Source: Carex sylvatica
Lineage: Eukaryota; Streptophyta; Magnoliopsida; Poales; Cyperaceae
Direction of reading: 5' to 3'
Length of the DNA: 64,000 bases
NCBI GenBank assembly: GCA_964058845.1
Contig: CAXKVR010000418.1
Location: forward strand, 230,004 to 294,003
Within the stretch, counting starts at the first letter, position 1; each line of letters opens with the position of its first letter. Below the pieces are notes generated by a model that did not search any database, was not told where the DNA came from, and saw only the letters and a list, made by a program, of their open reading frames with translations. This document shows, in pieces, positions 11,656 through 23,354 of this stretch. A program made the position numbers and the translations under genes.

Positions 11656-12098
11656 GCCTCACAAATTATTATATTTTTGAAAACTTAGTAGTGACTACTA
11701 AGGTATAGATATTATTAAATTCGTACGTACAGAATCAGAAAGAGTACTTGAATTGTAACAAATCTAGAAAGATCTGACTTAATGGTCCGATCTAAATATA
11801 TGGATCGGACTCAATGGTCTAGATCCATGAGTATATTTTATTTTAATAAAAAGTTAGACATTGAAGGAAAAATTTGAAATGTAGAGGCCACAGAAAATCA
11901 GATAAGAAATGAATCGGACTCAATAATGAAGATCTAATATTTGTTTTTAAAATTAAAAGGATTGGCCTCTACCGAATTTAAAAAAAAAAAAATGAATCTG
12001 ACTCGTTAAGTCAGATCCACTTAGTATCAGATTAAATGTGGCATACAATGATACAAATTTCTACTTTTTTACCATTTAATATATATATATATATATAT
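11656..12098. other. Spacer, no gene seen
   Basis: AT-rich with repeated GATCTGACTTAATGGTCCGA / GGATCGGACTCAATGGTC-like phrases (11774-12050). These recur at 13559-13600 and suggest a decayed repeat, but ends are not definable. Confidence 0.35.
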
Positions 12099-12511
12099 GA
12101 GATGGACTATGGTGAGTTGCGAAGTAAAACACGTTTATACTTCACGCAATATTTTCATTTTCAAAGTTCAAATAGCCAATCCAAACCGTTAGGTGTTTAA
12201 TCTATATTGAAATGTGCTTGGAGACCAAATTTTATATTTTTTGGAATATTTTTACTATTTATTAAGCCACATTGAAAATCTGAAAATCCGGGTGAACAGT
12301 AAAAATTTCTGGACCACCGGATCGGCGATTTTTAAAGTGGTTTAATAAATAGTAAAAAAATTTCAAAAAATGTAAAATTTGGTCTCCAAGCACATTTCAA
12401 TATTGAAATCATGTTGAGCAGTTCGGATCGAAGTTTTGAACTTTAAAATCGCAAAATATGAGTGTGAAGTAAAATAGTCGCTTTACTTCGCAACTCTCCG
12501 TAGCCCATCTC
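12099..12511. mobile_element. Family I fold-back MITE, copy 2 (GAGATGG ends)
   Basis: Outer ends GAGATGGACTATGGTGAGTT and the complement of GAGATGGGCTACGGAGAGTT. The inner core is TGTGCTTGGAGACCAAATTT. It sits in a TA run, so the flanking TATATATAT on both sides is compatible with a 9-bp duplication but not proof of one. Confidence 0.8.
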
Positions 12512-12535
12512 ATATATATATATAGAGAGAGATAG

Positions 12536-12934
12536 TAAGGCTACGCTACTTCGCGAATTAAACGGGTTGTTTTAAATCGCACTCATATCTCTAGTTTCGA
12601 AGTCCAAATAGCCGATCCAAACTGTTAGATGTTTAATCTATATTAAAATGTGCTTGGAGACCAAATTTTATATTTTTTGAAATTTTTTACTATTTATTAA
12701 GATGGTTTGAAAATTTATGTTTTTATTAAAATTCTACACAATTAAAAAACAGTGATTTTCAAACCATCTTAATAAATAGTAAAAAAATTCCAAAAAAATA
12801 AAATTTGGTCTCCAAGCACATTTTAATATAGATTAAAAATCTAACAGTTTAAATCAGCTATTTTGAACTTTGAAACTAGAGATATGAGTGCGAATTAAAG
12901 CACCCCCATTAATTCCTGAAGTAGCGTAGCCTTA
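12536..12934. mobile_element. Family I fold-back MITE, copy 3 (TAAGGCTACG ends)
   Basis: Arms start TAAGGCTACGCTACTTCGCG and end with the complement, GAAGTAGCGTAGCCTTA. The core GGAGACCAAATTTTA appears in both arms. Copies 2, 3 and 4 follow one another with only 8 to 25 bp of TA-rich DNA between them, so new copies landed beside older ones. Confidence 0.85.
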
Positions 12935-12942
12935 ATATATAT

Positions 12943-13445
12943 GAGTAAGGCTACGCTACTTCGCGAATTAAACGGACTGTTTTAATTCGCGATCATATTT
13001 CTAGTTTTAAAGTCCAAATAGCCGATCCAAACCGTTAGATATTTAATCTATATTAAAATGTGCTTGGAGACCAAATTTTATATTTTTGGGAATTTTTTTA
13101 CTATTTATTAAGATGGTGTGAAAATTGTTGTTTTTATTAAAATTATGCACCATTAAAAAACAACGATTTTCAAACCATCTTAATAAATAGTAAAAAAATT
13201 CTAAAAAATATTGATCCAACGGTGGCTTAACAAAATAGTAAAATCAGTAGCCACTGTTGGATCAACAATTTTCAAAATGGATTAATAAATAATAAAAAAA
13301 TTCAGAAAAATAAAAAAATTGGTCTCCAAGCACATATTAATATGGAGAACAAGATGAACAGTTCAGGTCGACTTTTTGAATTTTAAAATTTTAAATTTAG
13401 ACCGTATGTATTTCGGCTCATACGCATACGAATGCATATTAGTCA
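12943..13445. mobile_element. Family I copy 4, a chimera of two subfamilies
   Basis: The left 265 bp (GAGTAAGGCTACGCTACTTC... through its loop) matches copy 3. From about 13209 the sequence changes to the loop and right arm of copy 1 (TTGATCCAACGGTGGCTTAA ... CATATTAGTC). The two outer ends therefore do not match each other, and the flanks show no duplication. The switch point lies in A/T-rich sequence shared by both parents. Confidence 0.8.
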
Positions 13446-13462
13446 CACACACTCTCTCTCTC

Positions 13463-13498
13463 TTTTTGAAATACCTGGCAGTGGCTGCCTAGGTCTAC
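13463..13498 (-). mobile_element. Tail-only non-LTR insertion in a CT microsatellite
   Basis: TTTTTGAAATACCTGGCAGT then GGCTGCCTAGGTCTAC, lying inside a CT repeat with ACTCTCTCTC on each side. On the - strand it reads as GGCAGCCACTGCCAGGTATT then TC and A residues, close to the 3' tail of the element at 28118-28855. Because the flanks are microsatellite, the duplication is not conclusive. Confidence 0.4.
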
Positions 13499-13499
13499 A

Positions 13500-13555
<56 letters not shown>

Positions 13556-14929
13556 GAGACCGATCTATATATTTGGATCGGACTCATTGAATCAGATATT
13601 TCTAGATTTATTGAAAATCATGTACTTTTCGTACGTATAACTTTAATAATTTATATAGATAAAAAATTTCCACCAAGGGGCCCCACAAATTATTTGCATG
13701 ACCCATACGCTTGTGAAAAAGCCAAAACTGAAAGACAGAAATTACAATCTTTTTTGAGAAAAAAATGTGTGTCAAGCTCACATTTGCTTTCATTGATAAT
13801 GATATAGTTACAAAATTTGTAACCGGTATAAGGTTAATGAAAAAACGCTCAAACAGCTGAGCATGAAAACAAGAAATAGCAATAAAGAAGAAAGACAATT
13901 TTGTGAAATTAGGTAACCTAAAAAAGAAAAAACTGATTTAATTTATTTTGGCTGCTTCGCTCCAGTGCCGGTACAATCTTCCTCTCCCCTGACAGTTTAC
14001 TAGTAAACTGTTTTTATCCGATACCAGCTCCCTCCCAGGAACCTGACCTTGTACCAGCATCAGAATCAGTACCAGTATTGTTTTCCGCCACACTATTCCC
14101 GCTATGTCTCCTGATCCTGTACCAGAACCGGTACCAGTTGCCACGTTTTCTGTCTCTCCCTGTACCAGTCGTCTATCCTAGCGCTGGTAAGGTACCGTCA
14201 TGCTTCTTTGGTTCAAGAGCAAATAAATAAATTACAATCTTTATTTGTTATGTTTGATTTTTTTATTTTATTTTCCCATTTTTCTTTTGTTAATAAGATG
14301 TTATTTTGTTTTTATTCACCTGCTCTATTAAACCAAAAAAATCCAGATAATAAATCAAGAAAGACTAAAAAAAAAAAAGTTCCTTCCATTTCGTTAGTAC
14401 TCTAGTTGAGCAATAGAAGGATAGGATATATAACCTTTTCATTTTTCATATTTTGGGAAAATGAAAACATAAAATTACAATTCATTCCAAAACGAAAGTG
14501 AAAATTGACAATAAATAAGCCAAAATAGTAATGAAGAATCATTTTAGTCTTCTTAATTGGAGGAGGCTAGTCGGATCTTATTAGCCTTAATTAGATTTAG
14601 CAATAAAATTAAGGATGTATGGACTAATTGTCTTGTGGCAAATGCAATTCCTCTGTGTGGAATGTTGCAGATTCATAATCTAAATAGAGGAATCTCTTGC
14701 AGATATTAAATAATTGGATAATTTGACCTCCAACTTTTTTAATTCCATTTATAATACCGTCTCAAGACTGGTTGTTTTACATAGGAGCATTTTTAATCCA
14801 ACTCTTTCAGAAGTTTCATTATATTAACTTTGAGGATTACAATACAAAATGTCACATGTATTATATGAAAAATGCTTGAAATTATAGTAGTCTCATTGAT
14901 ATTAATTGAACAGTGTGTTTGAAAAATTG
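13499..14929. other. Spacer, decayed repeats, no gene seen
   Basis: Begins with CT, TA and CA microsatellites (to about 13550). A block at 13960-14195 has several GGTACCAGT/ACTGGTAC pieces in both orientations and may be a decayed fold-back element. Open frames at 13608-13898 (-), 13938-14144 (-) and 14208-14405 (+) show no recognisable protein. Confidence 0.35.
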
Positions 14930-15141
14930 GGAAACAAATCTGCTACGATCCAAATCTCTGCTACAATACTCTGAAATCTCTACTTTTTCAAATTTAACTG
15001 TCAATTTTTTTTTAGATGCGTGCACAAAAAAACTAGCTATTTAGAGATGCGTGTACTGAAAAAAAATGAACGGTGAGATTAAGAAAAGTAGAGATTTCAG
15101 AGTACTGTAGCAGAGATTCGGATCGCAGCAAATTTGATTCC
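14930..15141. mobile_element. Family III fold-back MITE, copy 2, perfect 9-bp TSD
   Basis: Left end GGAAACAAATCTGCTACGAT, right end AGCAAATTTGATTCC. Flanked by GAAAAATTG at 14921-14929 and again at 15142-15150: a perfect 9-bp target-site duplication, typical of Mutator-like elements. The inner arm CTCTGCTACA is mirrored by TGTAGCAGAG. Confidence 0.9.
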
Positions 15142-15150
15142 GAAAAATTG

Positions 15151-17442
15151 TGGTACTTATTTTTGCTTTGTTAAATACTTAAATGTGACTGACAGCTATA
15201 GAGACTCTTTTTTTATTTGCTCAATAGAGTTGTAAAGTACTATTTTTCTTCATTTGTGTTGTCCAATATCAATTACCAAAAAAAGGTGTACAATATCAAT
15301 TTTTCTATTATATAAATATATATTTTTACTTTGACAGAATACATTCCACGTTTGTGGGGTCTCATAGGCTATAAAAGATCATACGTTACCTGCGCTAATG
15401 ACCGCATGCCAACAATAGCTATCTTCCTCTCCATTTACACAAAAATGGAGATATCCATTCAATCATTCATACATCATATCAAATAGAAAAACATCTGAAA
15501 CAGCAATCTTCATTACTTAGTTATACAGTTCTTCAAAAAACAATGTTATTGAGGTACAATTATACATATTTTTTGTTTTGTTTTGTACTTATTAGTTGAT
15601 AGGGGAAGCTCCATTAGTTAATGTATGGAAGAGCACTTAAAAGTCACCTGCTTAGAGCATACATGATGATACCATGACTTGGCAAGAGCATGTCCTGTTT
15701 TAAGTCTCTCTGTTTGAGATAGACTTGTACACAATCTATCACCGTGTATTTAGCATGCATTAAGGGAAAAAGGTGCCAAGGATTGGTGAACGTGATGATG
15801 TAGCCTTCTATAATAATTTATTTAGAATTAGGGTTTATATCAAGCCACATTGTCAATGGAAGAATGCAGATAGATTCATTTAATCCTGATTTGTGTCTAT
15901 ATACCAAGTCGCATTCGTTTAATAAACCAGTGAATTAAAAAGCATGATTTCTGAGGTGACAACTGAGTGATAGGTGGTTAATTTACTGATAACTCAGCTA
16001 TACTAATTCAATTAAAAGTGGTGATGTGGCACTGTTTCAGGTAAGGGTTTTCTGGTAAAGAAATTAAAATGCCGTTACGACCGGAGATAGCAAGCAAGTA
16101 CAAAGCACTGACCAGCACCAATCGAGTCGCTGTTAATGCAATAAAAACAATGGAAAAAAAGATTTTCCCATGACATCTGGAAAAAGCAATCAGCATTACA
16201 AAATCCAAAGTCGGTATATACAATAGAATGAATCAGCTTCTGTGAAAAAATCAGCTTTTACATCATAACAGCTTTGAAATTAAATATAAAATATAAAATA
16301 GAGCTGTCAATACGATCGAGGACCTACGTACGCCGGTCAAGCCGCAATCTAAATTTCTAGTTAAATGAGGAATGTCTTTGTTGGGCTAAGTTTAGAATTT
16401 CGGTTAATCGATATTATATTTCATTATGTTCAAACGAGGACAGTACAGCATACGTACCAGTATTTTTTTTTTTTAAGGTTAGTACTTACCAGTATTTTGA
16501 CTACATAGCATACATCTGAATTTTATTCTTTATCCTTTGATTTATTGATCATGCCTCTGATCAATTCAACAAAAACAGAGCAATTTTCTGAATCAAACTG
16601 CAACCAGAACAAATCTTACAAAAAGATGGCGATTTTTAAATGAAATTACAATTATTACATGACAAAACCTTACAATTATTACATGACAAAACCATCTATA
16701 CATCTTAATTCTTAAGGATGGATCAATTAACATTTTAATATTTTGAGTTCATAGTATTTCCTGAGTATATTAAAATAGAGATGAAATTTATGTATGTCAT
16801 ACCAGTTTGCTGAAATCTCAACAGTAAACATTCTATGAATAAAATAACAAGTTGAATTGTTATGAGTCATTTTTATTACATAGATGGAAGATTTAATTAA
16901 CAAAAAACAAAAATTCTACTTACTGATGTCACTGCATTAAATTTGCAGAGCTTAGGTTTCTCTATATATGGTGAGAATTACATCCACGTATGACTGGTTA
17001 GGTCAATTTTATAAACATTTAATAATTTTGTGAGATTGATACATGGAGACATTCATGCCTAGGAAATTTTTCTCAACAAAAATAAAAAATAAAAAAGATA
17101 CATTATGTGCACATCCCAATCACTTCACTGAAGTAGCTGCTATAAGTTCCTTTTGTCTCTTCTGAACTACTTTCTGTTTCAAGACATAAATTTGGTTCTC
17201 ATTTGAGACCATTTCAATCGAGTTTTCAAAGGCCTAGTAGCACACGGAAAAGAGACAGAAATTCAATATGAAGCCACTGCTTATAAAATATATATATATA
17301 TATATATATATATGGGAACAGATAGGGAACAGATAGGGAACAGAAAAGTAGATAAATATTTCCCCGCCTTTTAAGCACTTTTTGAATAGTGTAATAGTGC
17401 TTTCTTAGATTTAATGCTACAAGCTTGTATTGCTGGAATGAA
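15151..17442. other. Spacer, no gene recognised
   Basis: AT-rich. Contains a short direct repeat (ACAATTATTACATGACAAAA twice at about 16648-16692), a TA run at 17287-17312 followed by GGGAACAGATA repeated about three times, and a T run at about 16462 with TACCAGTATTTT on both sides that may be another short T-tailed insertion. A 71-codon frame at 16008-16223 (-) has no known motif. Confidence 0.4.
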
Positions 17443-17734
17443 TATTGCTTCCCATCTTAACTGATGCGGTAGTATTTTTTTTTAAGAAATATTACTCTTC
17501 AACAGATCTTCGATCTTACTTAGAAATACCAAGTATTTTTTAAGGAATTGTTTCTACTAGAAGAATGTTTTGGATCAAAGAAATATATATTGCTTCCCAT
17601 CTTAACTGATGCGGTAGTATTTTTTTTTAAGAAATATTACTCTTCAACAGATCTTCGATCTTACTTAGAAATACCAAGTATTTTTTAAGGAATTGTTTCT
17701 ACTAGAAGAATGTTTTGGATCAAAGAAATATATC
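17443..17734. repeat. Identical 146-bp tandem duplication
   Basis: Two head-to-tail copies (17443-17588 and 17589-17734) starting ATTGCTTCCCATCTTAACTG. I see no difference between them, including the same 9-T run. That implies a very recent duplication, or an assembly effect. Confidence 0.9.
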
Positions 17735-17969
17735 ACACCCTAGCTTTGCTCTCAGAAGCGAAACTAAAAAATTTGAATAGGAAAGACTAAATTATAAAAT
17801 ATATAATATTTGAAAAGATAAAAAAAAAAAAAAAAAGTGTAGTCAATGAAAATTAAAATCAAAACCTGTCAAACACTAAGTAGAAGAACTCTAACTACTA
17901 AGTTATAAACTCACATATATTATTTTACGAGGGAGGTTGAACTATATAAAAACTATATATATGTTTCTT

Positions 17970-18367
17970 GAGGAGGGTTCAAATGCACCCAAATGCACCC
18001 TATCTTTCAAATTATTTTTCTCCGTTTTCAAAGTCCGAATAGTCAATCCGAACTGTTAGATGCGATCTATATATTAAGATGTGCTTGGAGACCAAATTTT
18101 ACATTTTTTTGAATTTTTATACTATTTTTTTAGATTTATTGAAAATCGCTGTTTTTAGCAAATCTGGACCATAAAAAACAGCGATTTTCAATAAATCTAA
18201 AAAAATAGTATAAAAATTCCAAAAAATATAAAATTTGGTCTCCAAGCACATCTTAATATATAGATCGCATCTAACGGTTCGGATTAACTATTTTGACTTT
18301 GAAAATGAAGATAAAAGATAGGATGCATTTGAGTGCATCAAAATTTGAGTGCATTTGAACCCTCCTC
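17970..18367. mobile_element. Family I fold-back MITE, copy 5, perfect 9-bp TSD
   Basis: Ends GAGGAGGGTTCAAATGCAC and the complement, GTGCATTTGAACCCTCCTC. The core GTGCTTGGAGACCAAATTTT is mirrored by GGTCTCCAAGCAC. ATGTTTCTT occurs at 17961-17969 and at 18368-18376. This perfect, non-repetitive 9-bp duplication is one of the best for placing the family with Mutator-like elements. Length is 398 bp, with no coding capacity. Confidence 0.95.
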
Positions 18368-18376
18368 ATGTTTCTT

Positions 18377-19522
18377 TTGTTCTATACTGCATAAAGTTAT
18401 GAATTTATTGGAGTGTCATTAATTAATTTCATTTGGTTGGAAGCAAGAAGGCCATGATACAAATAGAGTTGATGTTCAATATCATTACAATAGTACTTTA
18501 TTGTCCATAAGGGGATTTAGGTATCTTTAGTTCCTTTGTTGATCTTATTGATGCCTTTTAGTGTCTTTTGAGGATTCATTTTAAGTCTATAATTATTCAA
18601 TACATAAGTTTACGTCTTAAATTATATAATTAGGGAGAATTTTATGTATAGTCTTCAAAAAAAATCTCAAAATTATCATATTTATCCTTTTATATTTAAA
18701 TAACTCCCAAATTTATTCAATTTTTTGTGTTTCTGTTAAAACTAATTTCAATTTTATAAAGTTCTCATTTTATTCTTTACTAAAAAAAAATGTAATGTAA
18801 GAAAAACATTCAGCCTTTTTAGTCAGCCTTAGTGTCTTCTCTTACAATACTGCTATTCAAAAGTAAAAAGTAGACATAGTACTGATGTTGCATTTTATAT
18901 TAATTATAGAATAAATTTAGTGTATGATGTGTTCATCAAAAATATTTGATGAGCACCATTATAAAAAATTATTGAATTGACTTCAAATAATAAATTTAAA
19001 CAGTTCAAATCAATCTACTTCTTATACTTGTACAATTTTGAAATTTTTGAACTCATTTAGTATAATGTTAAGTGGTAAAAAAATAATGAGAAATGAATGT
19101 ATAATATAACTTATAAAAGTTTATTTTATTTTATTTTTATTGTTTGATTTTGTACTAAATAAATTTAAAACTTTCAAAATTTTATATATACACGCATCAC
19201 TTCTGAAGTAGATTGGTTTCAACTGTTTGAAACCAATTCGATAAAATTTTGAACTCATGCGCAAATCATCTTGATAAGCGCAATACACCCGCTAATTTGA
19301 TCCTAATTATATGTCGAAGAGATTCTCTTATGTCTTTGCAATTTATATGGCCAGAAAATAGCCACATTAGAATGTTCTATGACAAATTTTGATAGTTTCT
19401 CAATGAGATATTTTTCTGCCATATAAGATTTAAAATCAATTATTTTCTAAAATCTAAAAGAGCTAATTTTTGAAAAAAATATGTAACAATAAGTTATAAT
19501 TTAAAAAAATGAAAAGTACACT
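18377..19522. other. Spacer, no gene seen
   Basis: AT-rich. A weak inverted arrangement (GATGAGCACC near 18950, TTGATAAGCGC near 19272) with similar sequence at 33170-33300 suggests another old fold-back repeat. Ends are not clear. Confidence 0.3.
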
Positions 19523-19769
19523 TACAAATTACAGATTTTTTTATTTATATCCAAAAAATAAATAAAATTTAAAAAAATATCCAAACCCCAACAGTATTTC
19601 CAAAACTATCCAAATCGGAAAAAAAAATTCCGGTTTCAACATCAATAACCAAAAAAAATTTTCCGAAAATTCAATCCCAAAACAGAAAACAAAAATTCCG
19701 GTTTTCAATTCTAGAAAAAAAAATTTGGAAATGGGATTTTTCAATTTTTTTTTTATAAACTCATTTACT

Positions 19770-20033
19770 ATACATATACATATATACATATATACATGTA
19801 TTATATTATATATACATATATACATGTATTATATTATATATATACATGTATTATATTATATATATACATGTATTATATTATATATATACATATATACATG
19901 TATTATATTTATAATACATATACATGTATTATATTATATATATACATGTATTATATTATATATATACATATATACATGTATTATATTTATAATACATATA
20001 CATGTATTATATTATATATACATATATTATAAA
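19770..20033. repeat. ACATGTATTATATTATA minisatellite
   Basis: Units built from TATATACATGTATTATATTA occur about ten times, in short and long versions (with or without an extra ATACATA). Two larger blocks around 19885-20000 repeat each other. The Tyr/Ile-rich frames that cross it are a product of the repeat and not genes. Confidence 0.85.
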
Positions 20034-20816
20034 AAAAATGAGTTTATAAAAAAAAAAACTCAAACGACGTTTATAAACAAAATACCGATCGTTGTATGCC
20101 TACCGTTTGCTCGGAGATAATTGGATTATTTGATTATTGTCGACATATACTATTTGCTCAGAGATAGAAAAACGAACACAATAAATAGTAAATACATTTT
20201 AAAATAATTATATGAATAATTCTTGAATAATATCTTAGGCTTTTGACTAAACAATATACCGATCGTTGTATCTACTGTCGAACGAAAACTTAAACTGCAT
20301 TTTTGAGGCACTAAACGATATTTTTTTTGTAATTCTGATGCTTCGAATACTCGGAGTTCTCCCCGGGTGATATTGGATCCATCTTGTCTCTCCCTTTCCA
20401 AAAAGTGGTCATACGCACAAATTCGACTTTCCTAGCCAAAGTTATGGATGTTTAAAGTTTTTTTAAAAGCTAAACTTTGAAAATTCATAACTAATTGTAA
20501 AAAAAATTCAAATAAATTAAAATTTGTGTCAATTCTGTGTATTTTTGAATGCTCTACATGCTGGTGTAATCATTTTTATAATTTGTGTATCAGTTCAGAC
20601 TTGCTGATTTACAAGAAGAGGTCAAATTTGATGTTTTTAGTGCATTGCACTATACCAGTGGCCTTTGCTTAGTGCTTGGCTGCTGAGTTTGGACTTGGTA
20701 ACATACCAGAGGTCAGTCTAAGGTACTTTGTGCCGCTATTGCGCCGCTATAGTGCGCTATTTTCTTCACAAAATTATTTAAATCAAAATATTAAGATCTA
20801 TAAAAAAAAAAAAAAA

Positions 20817-21194
20817 GAGGGTTCAAATGCACCCAAATGCATCCTATCTTTCAAATCATTTTTCTCTGTTTTTAAAGTCCGAATAGTCAATCCGAACCGT
20901 TAGATACGATCTATATATTAAGATGTGCTTGGAGACCAAATTTTATATTTTTTGAATTTTTTTACTATTTTTTTAGATTTATTGAAAATCACTGTTTTTA
21001 GCAAATCTGGACCATAAAAAAACAACGATTTTCAATAAATCTAAAAAAATAGTAAAAAAATTTCAAAAAATATAAAATTTGGTCTCCAAGCACATCTTAA
21101 TATATAGATCGCATCTAACGGTTCGGATTGACTATTCGGACTTTGAAAACGGAGAAAAATAATTTGAAAGATATGGTGCATTTGAACCCTCCTC
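20817..21194. mobile_element. Family I fold-back MITE, copy 6, nested
   Basis: Close relative of copy 5: starts GAGGGTTCAAATGCACCC and ends GAACCCTCCTC, with the core GTGCTTGGAGACCAAATTTT. The right flank is ATAAAAAAA and the left flank contains ATAAAAAAA followed by extra A residues, so the 9-bp duplication is probable but blurred by an A run. It sits inside the element 19532-21868. Confidence 0.85.
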
Positions 21195-21267
21195 ATAAAA
21201 AAAATAATAGAGGTTATATATGTATATATAATATAATACATGTATATATGTGTATATAATATTTATA

Positions 21268-21692
21268 GAGAGTGACTAATGTGCAATCGAATGTACATGG
21301 GCCGAAATACATACGGTTCAAATTTGACTTTTCAAAATTCAAACGGTCGATCTGAACCGTTCATCTTGTTGTCCATATTAATATGTGATTGGAGACCAAA
21401 TCTTATATTTGTCTGAATTTTTTTACTATTTATTAAGTATTTTACAAAATTGTTGATCTAACGGTGGCCGCTGATTTTACTGTTTTGTTAAGCCACCGTT
21501 GGATCAACAATTTTGTAAAATACTTAATAAATAGTAAAAAAAATTAGAAAAATATAAAATTTGGTCTCCAAGCACATATTAATATGGACAACAAGATGAA
21601 CAGTTCAGATCGACCGTTTGAATTTTGAAAAGTCAAATTTGAACCGTATGTATTTCGGTCCATGTACATTCGAATGCACATTAGTCACTCTC
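21268..21692. mobile_element. Family I fold-back MITE, copy 7, nested
   Basis: GAGAGTGACTAATGTGCA at the left and its complement, TGCACATTAGTCACTCTC, at the right. Flanking AATATTTAT and AATATTAGT agree at 7 of 9. It shares outer arms with copy 1. The loop is CCGTTGGATCA against TGATCTAACGG. It is the second family I insertion in the 19532-21868 element. Confidence 0.85.
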
Positions 21693-22068
21693 AATATTAG
21701 TTTATAAAAAAAAATTAGAAAATTCCATTTCCAGGAAAAAAAATTTCAGTTATTGATGTTGAAACCGAAAAAAAAAAATTCGTTTGGGTAGTTTTGAAAA
21801 TACTGTCGGAGTTTGAATATTTTTTAAAATTTTATTTATTTTTCGGATATAAATAAAAAAAAAATCGGTACAAATTATCTTGATAATCAAGACATGTAAA
21901 TTTAAATTCTAATAATTTATATGCATGTTCCATATAATGTAGATGTTATAGTTATAGAAAATTATCTTTATTTAAATTTTTCAATATTTTAAAATTAACG
22001 GCTTTCACCGTTGACTAGATCTCTTCAATCCATTTATGTTGGTCAGTCTGTGAGGCTTTTCCAAAGGA

Positions 22069-22244
22069 ATTTGTATCACTAAGGTAACCGAATATTTATA
22101 TTTGGATTTAGACTGTTCAATTAGAATTCGCACGACTATTTAAGTGGCTCTATGTGTTCTATCTCAGACCAAATTAATATGAATTCTGATCGGACGGCTG
22201 TGATCGAAACATAAATATTGTGTTACCTAAAAGGATATGGATTC
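22069..22244. mobile_element. Family IV fold-back MITE, copy 1
   Basis: Arms carry CACTAAGGTAACCGAATATT and the complement of AATATTGTGTTACCTAAAAG. The outermost parts (AATTTGTATC and GGATATGGATTC) are also complementary. A second copy lies in an intron of the CCAR1-like gene at 38498-38676. No duplication could be read. Confidence 0.6.
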
Positions 22245-22361
22245 TTAGAGAGTGGGGTGCAGTTGGATGGGCATTGAATCAAATCCGGTTCAATATTTAA
22301 TCATAGCCGTTCAATTCATACAAATTTTAAAGCTATCAAAATTGGTTATTTGTCAGTTACA

Positions 22362-22896
22362 TAAGGGTGTAAACGAGCTGGCTCGGGCCGAGCTGGGCCT
22401 TAGCTCGGCTGTTTATTTTGGCTCGAGCCTGGACTTAGGTCATCCGAGCCAAAAACCCTTGGCTCGCTCGTAAAAAGCCAACCCGAGTTAGCTCGCGAGC
22501 TGACGAGCTAGCTCACTGGGTTTTATTGGGCTGCTATTATACAAATTCAAAAATATAAAAATAAGAAAACTCATTCAAAAAATTTAAGAAATCGTCCTGC
22601 AGGCACATCTTCAAGCAACTGAAACCCATATTCTTTCTTCCCAGACCAAAAATACATCAATTTTGCATAATTATATCTTTGAAAATAAAACTGGACTTAA
22701 AATTATACGGAGCTAAACCCTAAATCTACAGTAACTTAACGAGCCGAGCTGGCCCAGTCCGAGCTGACCCCTGGCTCAGCTCGTTTATTTTGTCCCGAGC
22801 CTGAGTCGAGCTGGCTCGTTAACAGCTCGGTCCACTACCGAGCGAGCTGTTAGCGAGCGAGCTAGAGACAAGCCGCGAGCTTTTTGTGCAACCTTA
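22362..22896. mobile_element. hAT-like MITE rich in GAGCTGGCTCG motifs
   Basis: Ends TAAGGGTGTAAACGAGC and GCTTTTTGTGCAACCTTA, with an interior of GAGCCGAGCTGGCTCG-type sequence in both orientations. It interrupts the left arm of the fold-back element 22341-23822. The end motif resembles common plant hAT MITEs. The 8-bp flanks do not match clearly. Confidence 0.6.
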
Positions 22897-23195
22897 TTTA
22901 TCACTCTAAAATTTTCAGATTTAAAAAATGTCATCCCAAAATTTAAAATTATAATAATATCACTTTAAACTTTATTAATTTTTAATTTTGTCACTCTAAA
23001 TAATTAATGACTAAAATACTCTCCCTTCTTTTTCTCTTCTTCTTCTCCTGCCATGGCAAAGGCCTATTCAAATTGGTTAAGAACAGTAAAAGTTGCTGCT
23101 TAAGAACAAGTAGCCAAACTTTGAAGTAAATTTAATTTAAATAACACATTTCTATTCTACTGTATTTGCAAATAAACAGAACTCCTCAAGTTTGC

Positions 23196-23354
23196 GGAAA
23201 CAAATCTGCTGTGATCCATAGGAATTGCAGGGACCTGTAATTCCAAATCCAACCTTTCATTTGTTTTGAGATTCGTGCATTTAGAAAAATGAAAAGTTTG
23301 ATTTGGAATAACAGGGACCTGCAATTCCGTTTGGATCGCAGCAGATTTATTTCC
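23196..23354. mobile_element. Family III fold-back MITE, copy 3, perfect 9-bp TSD
   Basis: 159 bp from GGAAACAAATCTGCTGTGAT to GATCGCAGCAGATTTATTTC then C. CAAGTTTGC stands at 23187-23195 and 23355-23363, a perfect 9-bp duplication. It is the shortest member of the family, and only the terminal part of about 50 bp and part of the loop resemble the others. Confidence 0.92.

Larger units (their letters stand above)
19532..21868. mobile_element. 2.3-kb non-autonomous MULE-like element with 9-bp TSD
   Basis: The left arm (CAGATTTTTTTATTTATATC at 19532) matches the complement of the right arm (GATATAAATAAAAAAAAAAT then CGG, ending 21868). The similarity continues about 200 bp inward, including TTTCAACATCAATAAC. 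TACAAATTA lies at 19523-19531 and 21869-21877, a perfect 9-bp duplication. The interior holds a TA-rich minisatellite, an unassigned segment at 20040-20800, and two family I MITEs. No transposase is visible, so it is non-autonomous. Confidence 0.8.

Noticed and set aside
19725..20120. 131- and 78-codon Tyr/Ile-rich frames
   Set aside because: Produced by the TATACATGTATTATA minisatellite, with no start context or homology.
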